Source of the DNA: Paenibacillus sp. FSL H7-0331
GTDB taxonomy: Bacteria > Bacillota > Bacilli > Paenibacillales > NBRC-103111
Assembly (NCBI RefSeq): GCF_001956045.1
Contig: NZ_MRTH01000008.1
Coordinates: 261,667 to 325,666, forward strand
Direction of reading: 5' to 3'
Length of the DNA: 64,000 bases
Below, piece by piece: positions 52,867 to 62,129 of this stretch (the first letter of the stretch is position 1; each line of letters begins with the position of its first letter). The notes under the pieces are model-generated. The model was not told the origin of the DNA. It saw only the letters and a list, made by a program, of their open reading frames with translations, and ran no database searches. Position numbers and translations under genes: made by a program.

Positions 52867-52994
52867 AGGTTGTCTCCGTTATTTTTTAAGCAGATTATAT
52901 CATGGCATCAGGGAAAATCCTATCCTCAGTATGCCCTCCATGGAGCGTGTATCGCTCTAGATCATGCTTATTTCTGAGATCTCTGGAGGCCTTG

Positions 52995-54362
52995 TCATCT
53001 TTTGCTGAGCGAATGAATCTCCATGTAAGAGGTGTAGATGAGCAGGATTGAGCAAAGCCCATACATACTTCCACAGATAAAGCCAGCACTTGCCCAACTG
53101 TTCGCTTTCCAAAGGCCGATTATTAATGCAGCCAGGCTGATGGCCAGCAAAATATAGGTCCAACGTTCCCAGCCTTGCTGGGGTGATCGCTGCAGCGGAG
53201 AAGCAGGTTTGGGGGGCGCAGCAGGCTTTGTTGTACCATTTTCCTTCGAGGTGTCGTTCTGATCGTTTTTTTGATCCTGATGAATGGGATGACGCAGGGA
53301 CAGCAGCCCCAGCAATATAAATAGAAGAGGCTGGTAGCTTAGCGTAATGACGGACGAACTGTAATTAACAAAACTGAATACCTCAGAAGTACCTTTAAAA
53401 GCAAGCACGGTCGTCAGCAGGAGAAGCAGGGCGACAGGTGTATTCAATTTGCTGTAATCACGCTGATTCACCAGGCTCGCCATCCCCAATTGAAAGGCCA
53501 GGTAGACGAGAAGCAAACCACAAGCGGTAACCGGGAAACAGATAACCAGAACAAGCAAGTCCAGCCGATCCAGAAAGTCGGTAATATGAATCTGCTGGAT
53601 CAAGGAATAGTTGGGGTAAACCATATTTGCTGGAATTGTCGGACCCAGTACCAGCACCTCGAGCACGATAAAGTCGAAGAGCATGCAGGCTGCCATCAGG
53701 ACACCGTGCCGTATCGCAGAGCCAACCTGACGTGGCCCCCATAACGTATGTAAGAAGGCACCCATTACAAAAATATCGCCAAACCAGCCCAGACTAAGTA
53801 CATTGATTGAGAAAATGGAACTCCACGGTCTGGTCAGTACGGGCTGCATTAACCGGATGTCCATTTCGTTGGCCAAGGCAAGCGGTGTCAGCAGGATAAT
53901 CAATACAAATGCAGGGAATAACAGGTCATTGACTCGTGCCAATACCTCCACACTCGTTTTGCCATATACGATAAACAGCACGACCAAGACCAAGAGGATC
54001 ATTTCCCCAGGGGTATTGGGAAGCAATGTAATCCCGATAAATTTACCGAATGTGGATAAATCGCGTGTAAGAATCAGCCATAGATGAAACAGAAGTATCA
54101 GATTAACGATAGTTCCGATCACAGAGCCGAAGACGATTTTATTAATTTCAAAGAGATGTTTATTGGGAAAACGTTTGACCAGCATAGTGAACAGGGCTGC
54201 AACTCCGATCACATACAGCACGGGTAGCATATAAGCCGACCAGGCATCCGAGTAGCCAATGCGAAATAATACCTGTTGGGTACTGATAAGACCACCGCCT
54301 GAAAGCAGAGCGGCGGTCAGCCAGGCGAATTGTCGGTAATTAATTATTTGTTTAGAGTCCAT
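52995..54362 (-). CDS. GerB-type spore germinant receptor subunit, extended
   Basis: The 455 residues match the GerAB/GerKB family of the APC transporter fold: ten hydrophobic helices, starting INYRQFAWLTAALLSGGGLIST and including PNTPGEMILLVLVVLFIVYGKTSVEVLARVN. This subunit binds the germinant and opens the ion pathway in the inner spore membrane. The usual length is about 365; here a Pro/Lys/Asp-rich linker (about 360-395) and two extra hydrophobic helices (about 402-417 and 425-444) are added at the C-terminus. It is the last gene of the operon, 24 bases after the small D-subunit-like gene. AAAGGCAG upstream supports the start. Confidence 0.9.
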   Translation of the reverse strand: MDSKQIINYRQFAWLTAALLSGGGLISTQQVLFRIGYSDAWSAYMLPVLYVIGVAALFTMLVKRFPNKHLFEINKIVFGSVIGTIVNLILLFHLWLILTRDLSTFGKFIGITLLPNTPGEMILLVLVVLFIVYGKTSVEVLARVNDLLFPAFVLIILLTPLALANEMDIRLMQPVLTRPWSSIFSINVLSLGWFGDIFVMGAFLHTLWGPRQVGSAIRHGVLMAACMLFDFIVLEVLVLGPTIPANMVYPNYSLIQQIHITDFLDRLDLLVLVICFPVTACGLLLVYLAFQLGMASLVNQRDYSKLNTPVALLLLLTTVLAFKGTSEVFSFVNYSSSVITLSYQPLLFILLGLLSLRHPIHQDQKNDQNDTSKENGTTKPAAPPKPASPLQRSPQQGWERWTYILLAISLAALIIGLWKANSWASAGFICGSMYGLCSILLIYTSYMEIHSLSKR

Positions 54363-54386
54363 CTGCTCATCTGCCTTTGCAAGGTT

Positions 54387-54635
54387 CTATTTAAGTGTAC
54401 TATTCAAAGATTGAAGGAGAGAGAACGCCCAAGGTGAGACATGGTTGACAAAAAAACGGGTAGGCATCGGGATGTTAACATGAAACAAGATGCACAAAAA
54501 CAGGCTGAACGAGCATGCATATACGATCCGACAAAGCCACCTGAGCGGCAAAGGCTGCTTGCGCATTTTCTTCAGGTTCAACAGTAGATTCAACACAAGT
54601 ACAAAAAAAACGATAGTCAGGAATATGAGATTCAT
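54387..54635 (-). CDS. Small two-helix Ger operon protein (D-subunit candidate)
   Basis: The 82 residues comprise two hydrophobic helices (about 2-21 and 36-55) joined by a basic loop (KKMRKQPLPLRWL), followed by a short amphipathic tail. Small two-helix proteins encoded in gerA-type operons have been described as D subunits that modulate receptor activity, and size, topology and position fit. Its start overlaps the end of the gerC-type gene by four bases (ATGA), indicating translational coupling. Sequence alone does not prove the assignment. Confidence 0.72.
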   Translation of the reverse strand: MNLIFLTIVFFVLVLNLLLNLKKMRKQPLPLRWLCRIVYACSFSLFLCILFHVNIPMPTRFFVNHVSPWAFSLLQSLNSTLK

Positions 54636-55813
54636 TGGGTGATCCGCTCCCTCGTAACATTATCAAAGATGAGCCCCGTATCTGTCAGCTGGCTTTGTAC
54701 CTGTATATTAAATTTGGCATCCTTCAAACTCTCTGGCCAGTTTTTCTCAAACTGAGATTTCCATTCGCCAGGATATGCTCTCCATAGAAAGTTTCCAAAC
54801 TCGCAGGAGTCGACATTATTTTTAAGAGATTGATTAATGACATCCTGAACGGCACTTTTGACCTTCTTGGATATACCATCCTCGACCAATAAGATGTTTT
54901 TAGTTTGACTCAAATCGTAGTGGGAAGTGTCCTCCATTAACGTAGCCTTTATGTTCAATGCTATATCATATTCCAGCTTTTGATTTATCAGCTTGGTGTT
55001 AATATTTGTTAGTGCTTCGTAGATCCGTGCAGACATAATTTGACCGTCTCCCATTTGAAGCGTGATGGAGTGGCTGATCATTTTTTGCCCATTGATGATA
55101 CTGAGACCCATTGCTGCATCATTTTCCAACGTACCCACCATCTTATCATGGCGAAATTGTGCATAGCCTTTAAGTTCCACTTCCTTGGAGGATTCAACAC
55201 CCTGTTCTGAATCCTTCACGTCCATATACACGGCAACCGGATCAGCACCAGGTAAGCTAAGTGAAATCCCAAAATCCTTGAAGTTGATGTCCATAACTGA
55301 TTTGGACTTGATTAATTCACGTATGGCTTCAGATGGGAAATGCTCGAATTTGGGCGTGGAATTCATCATGTCGTAAGCTTTTCCCTTGGTGACAACGAGA
55401 AAGGTGGTCATCCGGCTTTCAGGACTGCGCGGTACGGTGTCAAAAAGCTCGCGAATCCCCTGTCGTGCCAGATCCTCTCCGACCAGAATGGTTCTGCGAT
55501 GAGCCAAAAACATACGTCTCGACATTCGTTTTTGCAGCTTCATATGGCATTCACGGTACGTTTCTCCGACTTCGGAATCTATATAGTAGCTCTTCCCGCC
55601 ATTTGAACCGCCGCCGCCACCGCCACCAGTGGCCCCACCCATTTGTCCCGGCAGTGGCAGCATAACCGTGTAACGAATTTTCCCGTCCTTCTCCAAATCG
55701 ATAGCGGAGGTCAAAATAAAGGCCATATCATTAATTTCTGTACGGTCCCAGCAGCCCGATAGCAGCGTTGAAACCAGCAATAGCAGGAGTAAGCTTGTGC
55801 TGCGTGCGCTCAT
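54632..55813 (-). CDS. Ger(x)C family germinant receptor lipoprotein
   Basis: The 393-residue protein starts with a lipoprotein signal ending LLSGCWDRTEINDMAF; the Cys and the following WDRTEIND are the family hallmark. The three-domain GerAC fold is indicated by ITSAIDLEKDGKIRYTVMLPLPG, the helix PEFEHFPSEAIRELIKS-like region and the C-terminal NVDSCEFGNFLWRAYPGEWKSQFEKNW. An unusual Gly-rich loop (GGATGGGGGGGSNGG) follows strand two. It is anchored to the outer face of the inner spore membrane. Its ATG overlaps the stop of the gerA-type gene. Confidence 0.93.
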   Translation of the reverse strand: MSARSTSLLLLLLVSTLLSGCWDRTEINDMAFILTSAIDLEKDGKIRYTVMLPLPGQMGGATGGGGGGGSNGGKSYYIDSEVGETYRECHMKLQKRMSRRMFLAHRRTILVGEDLARQGIRELFDTVPRSPESRMTTFLVVTKGKAYDMMNSTPKFEHFPSEAIRELIKSKSVMDINFKDFGISLSLPGADPVAVYMDVKDSEQGVESSKEVELKGYAQFRHDKMVGTLENDAAMGLSIINGQKMISHSITLQMGDGQIMSARIYEALTNINTKLINQKLEYDIALNIKATLMEDTSHYDLSQTKNILLVEDGISKKVKSAVQDVINQSLKNNVDSCEFGNFLWRAYPGEWKSQFEKNWPESLKDAKFNIQVQSQLTDTGLIFDNVTRERITQ

Positions 55814-57426
55814 AGGGTGTCCTCCTCCTTCTCATGGTGGATCGTTTCCCCCTTCTGCCCGCCTTGCTCTTTGATTTCAGCAGGCAGCTCGTCTCCCAAA
55901 CGGATTGAATCCTGAACGGACATAAAGTAGGACCGATGCTTGTTGAGCCATAGAGGAGGGCGCACCGCGGTATCCATCAAATCGCCGACGGATAGAGGAC
56001 CCAGTGGAGACAAATAGGGAATACCAAACGAGCGTAAATTAGCCATATGTCCGATAATGATTAATACCGAAATCAGGATGCCATACATGCCAAAGATCGA
56101 AGCGGCGATGATGATAGGAAAGCGCAGCATCCGAATTGCGATCGCGCCATTGAAGCGAGGAATCGTGAAAGAAGCGATTCCCGTTAGCGATACAACAATG
56201 ACCATCGGTGCCGAAACAATCCCCGCCTGCACAGCCGCTTGCCCCACGACCAACGCCCCTAGAATACTGACGGCAGAGCCGATGGTTTTGGGGAGTCGGA
56301 TACCTGCTTCACGCAGACCCTCGAACGTGATCTCCATGATTAATGCTTCTACAACAGCAGGAAAAGGGATCGCTTCTCGGGCTGCGGCTATGGATAGCAG
56401 CAAGGAAGTGGGAATCAAATCCTGGTGAAAGGTTGTTATGGCTACATATAACCCTGGCGTCAACAAAGAGAGGACCATAAAAATGTAACGTAATATTCGG
56501 ATCAAAGACGCGATCTGAAAACGTTCGTAATAATCTTCATTGGATTGCAGGATGTCGGTGAAGACGAACGGCACTAACAGTACGAACGGAGTTCCATCAA
56601 CGATAATACCAACCTTACCCTGCAATAAAGCTGCAGCGACCGTATCGGGGCGCTCCGTATATTGAAGCTGTGGAAAAGGCGAATAAGCTGAATCCTGAAT
56701 AAATTCTTCGATATAGCCGGATTCGAGCACTGCATCAATATCAATCTTCTCCAGCCTGCGCAGCACTTCTTTGACAATCTCCGGATCGGCAATATCGTCC
56801 ATATAAGTGATAACAATACTGGTGTTGCTTTCTCGCCCGATTGTCATCGGCTTCATTTTCAAATGCGGTGTTTTCAGCTTACGGCGAATCATCGACGTGT
56901 TGGTACGAATATTTTCCACAAAGCCTTCACGAGGACCACGAATGACGGATTCCGTTTCCGGTTCATTAATAGAGCGCTTCTCCATACCTCGAATGCCCAT
57001 GAGCAGAGCTTGATTGTTACCCTCAACAATCAGTCCGGCATCACCGCTGAGTATAGAGATGAGCATATCTGAATAATTGTCTGTTTTCTGCGTTTGACTA
57101 ATGGGCAGTGTTGCTTCAACAATGGCATCGATCAGCTGTTCATGTCCCTCAAGGATCATGAGCGATTTCATTGCCTCGTTGGCGAATTGGGTATTGACCA
57201 TGCCGTCCACGAACACAATGATCGCTGAGATACCGCCTTCAATGGTGAACTCACGGATGACAAAATCCGAGCAGTCCGCGAATAAATGCTTTAAATAGTC
57301 TTTATTTTCCTCCAGCGTTACGAAGATCGGTACCGATTTTAATTCGTCAATAAATTGATAATCAAAATGGTGCAAAGTATCTGTCTGTTGTTTGCCGGAT
57401 TTGTTTTCTTTTCGGTTACGAAGCAT
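55810..57426 (-). CDS. GerA family spore germination protein
   Basis: The 538 residues have the GerAA layout: a soluble N-terminal domain (IDELKSVPIFVTLEENKDYLKHLFADCSDFVIREF), a second soluble part containing VIRGPREGFVENIRTNTSMIRRKLKTPHLKM (the family GP-R-E-G-F-V motif), and a membrane domain with four to five helices starting at about 310. The start is the ATG with AAGGAGG eight bases upstream; an open frame to 57480 has no site. It is the first gene of gerA-gerC-D-gerB. Expression in the forespore from a sigma-G promoter is expected for the family, but no convincing match was seen. Confidence 0.93.
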   Translation of the reverse strand: MLRNRKENKSGKQQTDTLHHFDYQFIDELKSVPIFVTLEENKDYLKHLFADCSDFVIREFTIEGGISAIIVFVDGMVNTQFANEAMKSLMILEGHEQLIDAIVEATLPISQTQKTDNYSDMLISILSGDAGLIVEGNNQALLMGIRGMEKRSINEPETESVIRGPREGFVENIRTNTSMIRRKLKTPHLKMKPMTIGRESNTSIVITYMDDIADPEIVKEVLRRLEKIDIDAVLESGYIEEFIQDSAYSPFPQLQYTERPDTVAAALLQGKVGIIVDGTPFVLLVPFVFTDILQSNEDYYERFQIASLIRILRYIFMVLSLLTPGLYVAITTFHQDLIPTSLLLSIAAAREAIPFPAVVEALIMEITFEGLREAGIRLPKTIGSAVSILGALVVGQAAVQAGIVSAPMVIVVSLTGIASFTIPRFNGAIAIRMLRFPIIIAASIFGMYGILISVLIIIGHMANLRSFGIPYLSPLGPLSVGDLMDTAVRPPLWLNKHRSYFMSVQDSIRLGDELPAEIKEQGGQKGETIHHEKEEDTL

Positions 57427-57641
57427 GTTGACGACCTCCTTGAGTTTCCTGTGCTGCCAGCTAATGGCGGAGCGTCTCACGTGTAGGTTGCCTTAAATTG
57501 AAAATTTTATGTCTGTTTCACAGAAACTTCGAACAATTTCTCTGCAGCGCTTTGTCCCTTGTATAGCTCCTACGCGATAGGTCAAAGCTAGAGGACGAAT
57601 GAGAAAGAGTTGACTACATGTGAGAAAGGGGCTGCGTTTCA

Positions 57642-59096
57642 TTGTTATGGCTGGTTATTGTGCTGCTAATATTTATTTTTCAAATACTGACCATATTGCT
57701 GATTGAGTATCGCAAACCCGCCAAGACCCTCGCATGGCTATTTATTTTATTTGTTTTTCCCATTATTGGATTTGTTATGTATTATTTTCTGGCTACGGAA
57801 TATTCACGCAGGCAAAAGGTACGACGGCATGAATTTAACTACGATTCATTGCAGCATCCTGCAGGTAACAAACCTACTTCTATTGTTTTACCGTCAAATA
57901 GCAAGGATCATGAGCACGTTCTAGAGTCAAAGCAAGATGTGCTGTCTATGAAGAATCGTTTGGATGAGCTGCTAGACCAAATATCAGATGGGCCGCGTTC
58001 TACCAATAATGAAATCAGGGTACTTACTGACGCGGACGAAGCCTATCCTGCCATGCTGGAGGCAATGGAGGGTGCGAAACGGCACATCCATTTTGAAATC
58101 TACACCTTTCGGGGCGACACGATAGGTCTGACTTTTCTGGAGCTGCTGATTCGAAAAGCGAAGCAAGGTGTTCAAGTGCGCTGCATATTCGACGGGGTGG
58201 GCAGCTATCAGCTGGAGCAGCGCTTTCTTGATCAACTCCGGCAGGGCGGGGTAGAGGTTTATTTGTTTCTGCGACCCCTTATTGCTTTCTTCGATAAAAG
58301 GATGAACTATCGTAATCATCGCAGAATACTGGTTATTGATGGATATAAGGGTTATGTGGGGGGACTCAACATCGGTGCAGAATATATGGGCGCTGATCCG
58401 AAGCTTGGTTTTTGGAGAGATACGCATTTGGAGCTTGTTGGCACTGTTGTACATACACTGCAATCTATTTTCTTGAAGGAATGGATGTTTGTTAGCGGTA
58501 AGCATGTGACGGGTGTTGGCTTATATCCGGATCTCCAGACCTACGGAAACAAGTCTGCTCAGATTATTAGCAGCGGCCCGGATACGAAGCAGCATAATAT
58601 TTTACAGCTGTATTTTGGAGCCATTACTAATGCGCAGCAGAAGATTATCCTGATTACTCCATATTTTATACCGGACCCGAGTTTACGTATGGCTTTGAAA
58701 ACAGCCGCTATCAGCGGTTTGGATGTAAAGGTTGTATATCCGTTTAAATCGGATTCCCCTGCTGTTAATTATGCTTCAAGCTCCTACTTTGAGGAGTTGA
58801 TGGAAGCCGGAGTCCACATTTATGAATATCAAAAAGGATTTATGCATGCCAAAATTTTGATCATTGACGATAATTTCGCTACGGTTGGCAGCGCCAATGT
58901 AGATCTTCGCAGCTTTTACAGCAATTTTGAATTAAATGCCGTGCTGTTTGATAAAAAAACGATCAGGCGACTTGAAGCCGATTGCGCCATAGACTTACGA
59001 AATAGTACGGAGTTAAAGCTGGAGGTATTTCGATCTCGTTCACGCTGGCATCGCACCAAAGAAATTGCAGCCCGCCTACTCTCACCGCTTTTTTAA
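57642..59096 (+). CDS. cls: Cardiolipin synthase with altered first HKD motif
   Basis: The 484-residue membrane protein has two N-terminal helices (about 2-20 and 29-50) and two phospholipase D domains. The second HKD motif is standard, H402-x-K404-x4-D409 (MHAKILIIDD). The first reads H226-R-R228-x4-D233 (NHRRILVID), with Arg in place of the catalytic Lys. Family context motifs such as GGLNIGAEYMG and GSANVDLRSF are intact. It joins two phosphatidylglycerols to make cardiolipin. The start is TTG, 10 bases after AAAGGGG. It is divergent from the ger operon. Activity is likely but the Arg substitution is notable. Confidence 0.9.
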   Translation: MLWLVIVLLIFIFQILTILLIEYRKPAKTLAWLFILFVFPIIGFVMYYFLATEYSRRQKVRRHEFNYDSLQHPAGNKPTSIVLPSNSKDHEHVLESKQDVLSMKNRLDELLDQISDGPRSTNNEIRVLTDADEAYPAMLEAMEGAKRHIHFEIYTFRGDTIGLTFLELLIRKAKQGVQVRCIFDGVGSYQLEQRFLDQLRQGGVEVYLFLRPLIAFFDKRMNYRNHRRILVIDGYKGYVGGLNIGAEYMGADPKLGFWRDTHLELVGTVVHTLQSIFLKEWMFVSGKHVTGVGLYPDLQTYGNKSAQIISSGPDTKQHNILQLYFGAITNAQQKIILITPYFIPDPSLRMALKTAAISGLDVKVVYPFKSDSPAVNYASSSYFEELMEAGVHIYEYQKGFMHAKILIIDDNFATVGSANVDLRSFYSNFELNAVLFDKKTIRRLEADCAIDLRNSTELKLEVFRSRSRWHRTKEIAARLLSPLF

Positions 59097-59200
59097 AAGC
59101 GTATGCCTGCTATCCGCGGCGATGTGAATGATAGCTGGAGTGGAATGGACATGCTAAAAGAGCGTGTCCAACAGTAATTAAACTCCAGGGAGGTAATCCA

Positions 59201-59488
59201 ATGAGCAAGTCCAACACAAATACGAACGAATCGGAAGAAAAGGAACCGATCAACGAAATTACAAAGGCACGAACCCAAGAAGACGCAGCTGCAATGAGCT
59301 CAGCCTCACCAGGTACAGGCGTGGATGTTCAAGGCCGTGAGGATTATTTCATGGACATCGACCGGATGGTCAATGAGGGCTTAGGCGGCGGCAATGTCAC
59401 AATGAGTAACGGTCACATCGGAGAATCGACAACCGATACGATGACGTATCCAGAATCTGTCCTTAATCATAAAGAAGAGAAGAGTTAA
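59201..59488 (+). CDS. Small acidic disordered protein
   Basis: The 95 residues are rich in Glu, Asp, Ser, Thr and Gly, with no hydrophobic core or signal peptide. The N-terminal part is KSNTNTNESEEKE; a more ordered stretch is GREDYFMDIDRMVNEGLGGG. GGGAGG eight bases before the ATG is a strong site and no overlapping alternative exists, so it is probably real. No family is recognised. A spore-related or stress-related role would be a guess. It lies between cls and the thiL operon, with its own 3' region of hairpins. Confidence 0.68.
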   Translation: MSKSNTNTNESEEKEPINEITKARTQEDAAAMSSASPGTGVDVQGREDYFMDIDRMVNEGLGGGNVTMSNGHIGESTTDTMTYPESVLNHKEEKS

Positions 59489-59751
59489 GCAAAACCCTCC
59501 CCAGAATAGTCGGGCGCATCCGCGCCAGCGCCCATCCCGTCCGGGATGAATTCGTTCAGAGCTGATCACAGTCTGTCTCATTCCAGCATTCAAGTAATCT
59601 TGTTCAACGTATTTTCTTATTCACTCCAAAGGGGTCCAGATGGTTTAGCTCTCCGTGTCCCTCCCTTTTTAGGGAGAGGACTACCTCTTTGTTGCCACCT
59701 TTGATGGAGAGGGATATAATAGGGGGAAACCAATTCGGAGGCGGCTAAACG
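59489..59751. other. Intergenic region upstream of thiL
   Basis: No gene is seen. It contains the hairpin CATCCCG/CGGGATG near 59533-59548, a 10-base stem GTCCCTCCCT/AGGGAGAGGAC (59657-59681, one bulge) and the thiL promoter at 59692-59720. Neither hairpin has a T tail, so the end of the preceding transcript is not clear. Confidence 0.55.
59692..59720 (+). promoter_or_regulatory. Promoter of the thiL-tsa operon
   Basis: TTGCCA (59692-59697), a 17-base spacer and a perfect TATAAT (59715-59720) end 31 bases before the thiL start codon. Confidence 0.72.
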
Positions 59752-60792
59752 TTGAGTTCTTTGGACGAATTTGCACTTATACGGCGTTTGACAGAAGGAA
59801 AACAGTCAGCTGCTTTTCAGCAGGCTAGCGGGGTCGACATAGGAATCGGAGATGACGCGGCAGTTGCGTATTTGGCACCTGGATGCCAGCTTGTGATGAC
59901 CTGTGATACGATGACGGAATCGGTCCATTTTCAACCGCATACGATGCGTGACAGCGATGTGGGCTATAAAGCCATGGCTGCCGCGATCAGTGACATAGCG
60001 GCAATGGGGGCAATACCGCGTTATGCGCTGGTTGCGCTCAGCATTCCACAGGAAACGCCACAGCATAAGCTGGAAGCCGTTTATCAAGGGCTGTATGAAT
60101 GCGCCAATCGCTGGAGTGTCGTCATCGTTGGTGGAGACACAACCTCCTGTATTGGTGGTCTGACTTTAACCGTTACCGTGATCGGTGAAGTTCCCGATGG
60201 TCAGGCATTGCTGCGTTCAACGGCCAAAACAGGTGATGTTGTATTCGCCACGGGTGAGCTTGGCTGCTCTGCTGCGGGTCTGGAATACCTGCTGCAGCAA
60301 GCACTTCCAATTGAGCAGTGGCCTCAAGCTGGCAAGGATTCGGCAGAAGCCCGATTAATAGCGGCCCATTGCCGTCCAGAGCCTCAGATTGAAATGGGGC
60401 AGCTTTTGCAGCAATCCAAGGTTTGTGGGGCTTTGAACGATGTAAGTGATGGACTTGCCAGTGAGGCTTGGGAAATTGCCCAGGCATCCGGTGTGGGGAT
60501 CGACTTGATCGAGGATCGCATTCCAATTGCGGATGAACTTATGGCGTATGCCGAGAAAGCCGAAAAAGATCCGCTCCATTATATTCTCTACGGCGGTGAA
60601 GACTACAAGCTTATCGGTACGATGCAGGCTGAGCATGCGATTGAAATGCAAATCAAATTCAGGGAAGCCGGGCATACGCTATACATTATCGGTTATGTGA
60701 ATGCGGAAGATAGCGGTGTGCGTCTTGTTCAAAGCAGCGGATATGTCGTTCCGATTGATAAAAAAGGCTACAATCATTTTCGAAAGGATTGA
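59752..60792 (+). CDS. thiL: Thiamine-monophosphate kinase
   Basis: The 346 residues match ThiL of the PurM-like ATP-binding superfamily: an N-terminal DEFALIRRLTEG, IGDDAAVAYLAPG with metal-binding aspartates, DTMTESVHFQPHTM, VGYKAMAAAISDIAAMGAIP and a C-terminal YGGEDYKLIGTM. It phosphorylates thiamine monophosphate to the active diphosphate. The start is TTG, about nine bases after CGGAGGCGG. It is the first gene of a five-gene operon with t6A genes; thiL next to tsaE is a common arrangement in bacilli. Confidence 0.94.
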   Translation: MSSLDEFALIRRLTEGKQSAAFQQASGVDIGIGDDAAVAYLAPGCQLVMTCDTMTESVHFQPHTMRDSDVGYKAMAAAISDIAAMGAIPRYALVALSIPQETPQHKLEAVYQGLYECANRWSVVIVGGDTTSCIGGLTLTVTVIGEVPDGQALLRSTAKTGDVVFATGELGCSAAGLEYLLQQALPIEQWPQAGKDSAEARLIAAHCRPEPQIEMGQLLQQSKVCGALNDVSDGLASEAWEIAQASGVGIDLIEDRIPIADELMAYAEKAEKDPLHYILYGGEDYKLIGTMQAEHAIEMQIKFREAGHTLYIIGYVNAEDSGVRLVQSSGYVVPIDKKGYNHFRKD

Positions 60793-60798
60793 GCTTGT

Positions 60799-61284
60799 AT
60801 GCCGACAAAACACACTTATTCATACCAGGCAGTGGGTCTCGAGCAAACAGCGAGTCTTGCATCCGCTCTAGCATCCTGCTTTCAACCCGGTACCGTAGTT
60901 ACACTTGACGGTGATCTGGGTGCGGGCAAAACCGCATTCGCTCAAGCGGTCGCCAAAGCTCTCGGCGTGCGTGGTATTGTGAACAGTCCTACCTTTACTA
61001 TTATTAAAGAATATGAAGGGGAGAAACTCCCTTTTTATCATATGGATGTATACCGTCTTTCTTTGGAGGAGGCGGATGATCTTGGACTGGACGATTATTT
61101 ATATGGGTCAGGTGTTACTTTAATAGAATGGTCTTCTTTAATAGAGGAGCTATTGCCTGCAGATCGTTTGTCCGTAACCATCGAGAATTGTGGTGAACAG
61201 ACCCGCTTATTCAGGCTGAACCCACACGGGGATTCCTATGAACAATGGTGTGAACAGCTTAAGGAGAACGGAGTTTTAATATGA
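60799..61284 (+). CDS. tsaE: tRNA t6A modification ATPase TsaE
   Basis: The 161-residue protein has Walker A at 38-45 (GDLGAGKT), NSPTFTIIKEYEG as switch region and the YHMDVYRL segment with conserved Asp typical of TsaE/YjeE. It is the ATPase that supports TsaD-TsaB in placing threonylcarbamoyl on A37 of ANN-decoding tRNAs. It starts six bases after thiL, and its last codons overlap the tsaB start by four bases. Confidence 0.95.
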   Translation: MPTKHTYSYQAVGLEQTASLASALASCFQPGTVVTLDGDLGAGKTAFAQAVAKALGVRGIVNSPTFTIIKEYEGEKLPFYHMDVYRLSLEEADDLGLDDYLYGSGVTLIEWSSLIEELLPADRLSVTIENCGEQTRLFRLNPHGDSYEQWCEQLKENGVLI

Positions 61285-62126
61285 ATAACGATCAAATAAA
61301 CTTACAGGGCACGCTGCTTGCCATAGATACTTCCACGAGCTCCATGTCAGTTGCATTAACGCGCGGCGGTGAGCTGCTGGGTGAGTTGAATTCAAATGCA
61401 GAACGCAATCATTCGATACATTTACTTCCACATATTCAGCAGGTACTTGCATCTGCTGGGCTTCATTCACGGGATGTGGATGCATTCGCAGTCGGAGTCG
61501 GACCCGGATCTTACACGGGTGTACGTATAGGCGTTACTGTTGCCAAAACGTTGGCTTGGACGCATCAGAAGGTATTGCTTGCAGTATCGAGTTTGGAAGC
61601 TCTGGCTTTAGGCGGCGTCCATACGATGCTGGAGTCACCATCCCATGCAGGTAAGGGGCGTACCTCGGGAGCGTCGGTATTCTCCCATATAGAAGAACTA
61701 CAGGAAAAAGTCTGGGTGGTTCCGATGTTTGAGGCTCGGAGAGGTCAGGCTTTTACTGCTCTTTATCAAGCAGCGAACCAGCAATGGAGCTGTTTGGCGA
61801 CCGATGGCATTCGTCTCATGTCCAGTTGGTCGGAAGAGTTGCTCGAACGTGCCATGGATAAGAGTACGGAAACTGAGCGTCCGGATCGTATTATTTTTAC
61901 AGGTGAGACCGGACTGCATGAAGCGACAATTGAGCATTTTTCTAAAAGCTGGACAGGCGCCGCAGAAATCGTACATCATGAAATGAGAGCCCGTTATACG
62001 GCTGATTTGGCGCTTGAACAATGGAAACATGGAGACACTCGGGAGCCGCATGGCTTAATTCCCAATTACACGCAGCTGACAGAGGCAGAGGTCAAATGGA
62101 AAGCTCAAGCAGAGGAGGCGAAATGA
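61281..62126 (+). CDS. tsaB: tRNA t6A modification protein TsaB
   Basis: The 281 residues belong to the ASKHA-fold TsaB/YeaZ proteins: LAIDTSTSSMSVAL, the helix ERNHSIHLLPHIQQVL and VGVGPGSYTGVRIGVTVAKTLAW. It is the dimerisation partner of TsaD and has no kinase activity itself. It is longer than many family members owing to a Gly/Ser-rich insert around residues 110-135 (ESPSHAGKGRTSGAS). The start overlaps the tsaE stop. Confidence 0.94.
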   Translation: MNNDQINLQGTLLAIDTSTSSMSVALTRGGELLGELNSNAERNHSIHLLPHIQQVLASAGLHSRDVDAFAVGVGPGSYTGVRIGVTVAKTLAWTHQKVLLAVSSLEALALGGVHTMLESPSHAGKGRTSGASVFSHIEELQEKVWVVPMFEARRGQAFTALYQAANQQWSCLATDGIRLMSSWSEELLERAMDKSTETERPDRIIFTGETGLHEATIEHFSKSWTGAAEIVHHEMRARYTADLALEQWKHGDTREPHGLIPNYTQLTEAEVKWKAQAEEAK

Positions 62127-62129
62127 CTA

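Noticed and set aside
57484..57513. Possible sigma-G promoter for the ger operon (GACATA, 17 bases, CAACCTA on the minus strand)
   Set aside because: The -10 match is poor and no second example in the window supports it, although a forespore promoter is expected for this operon.
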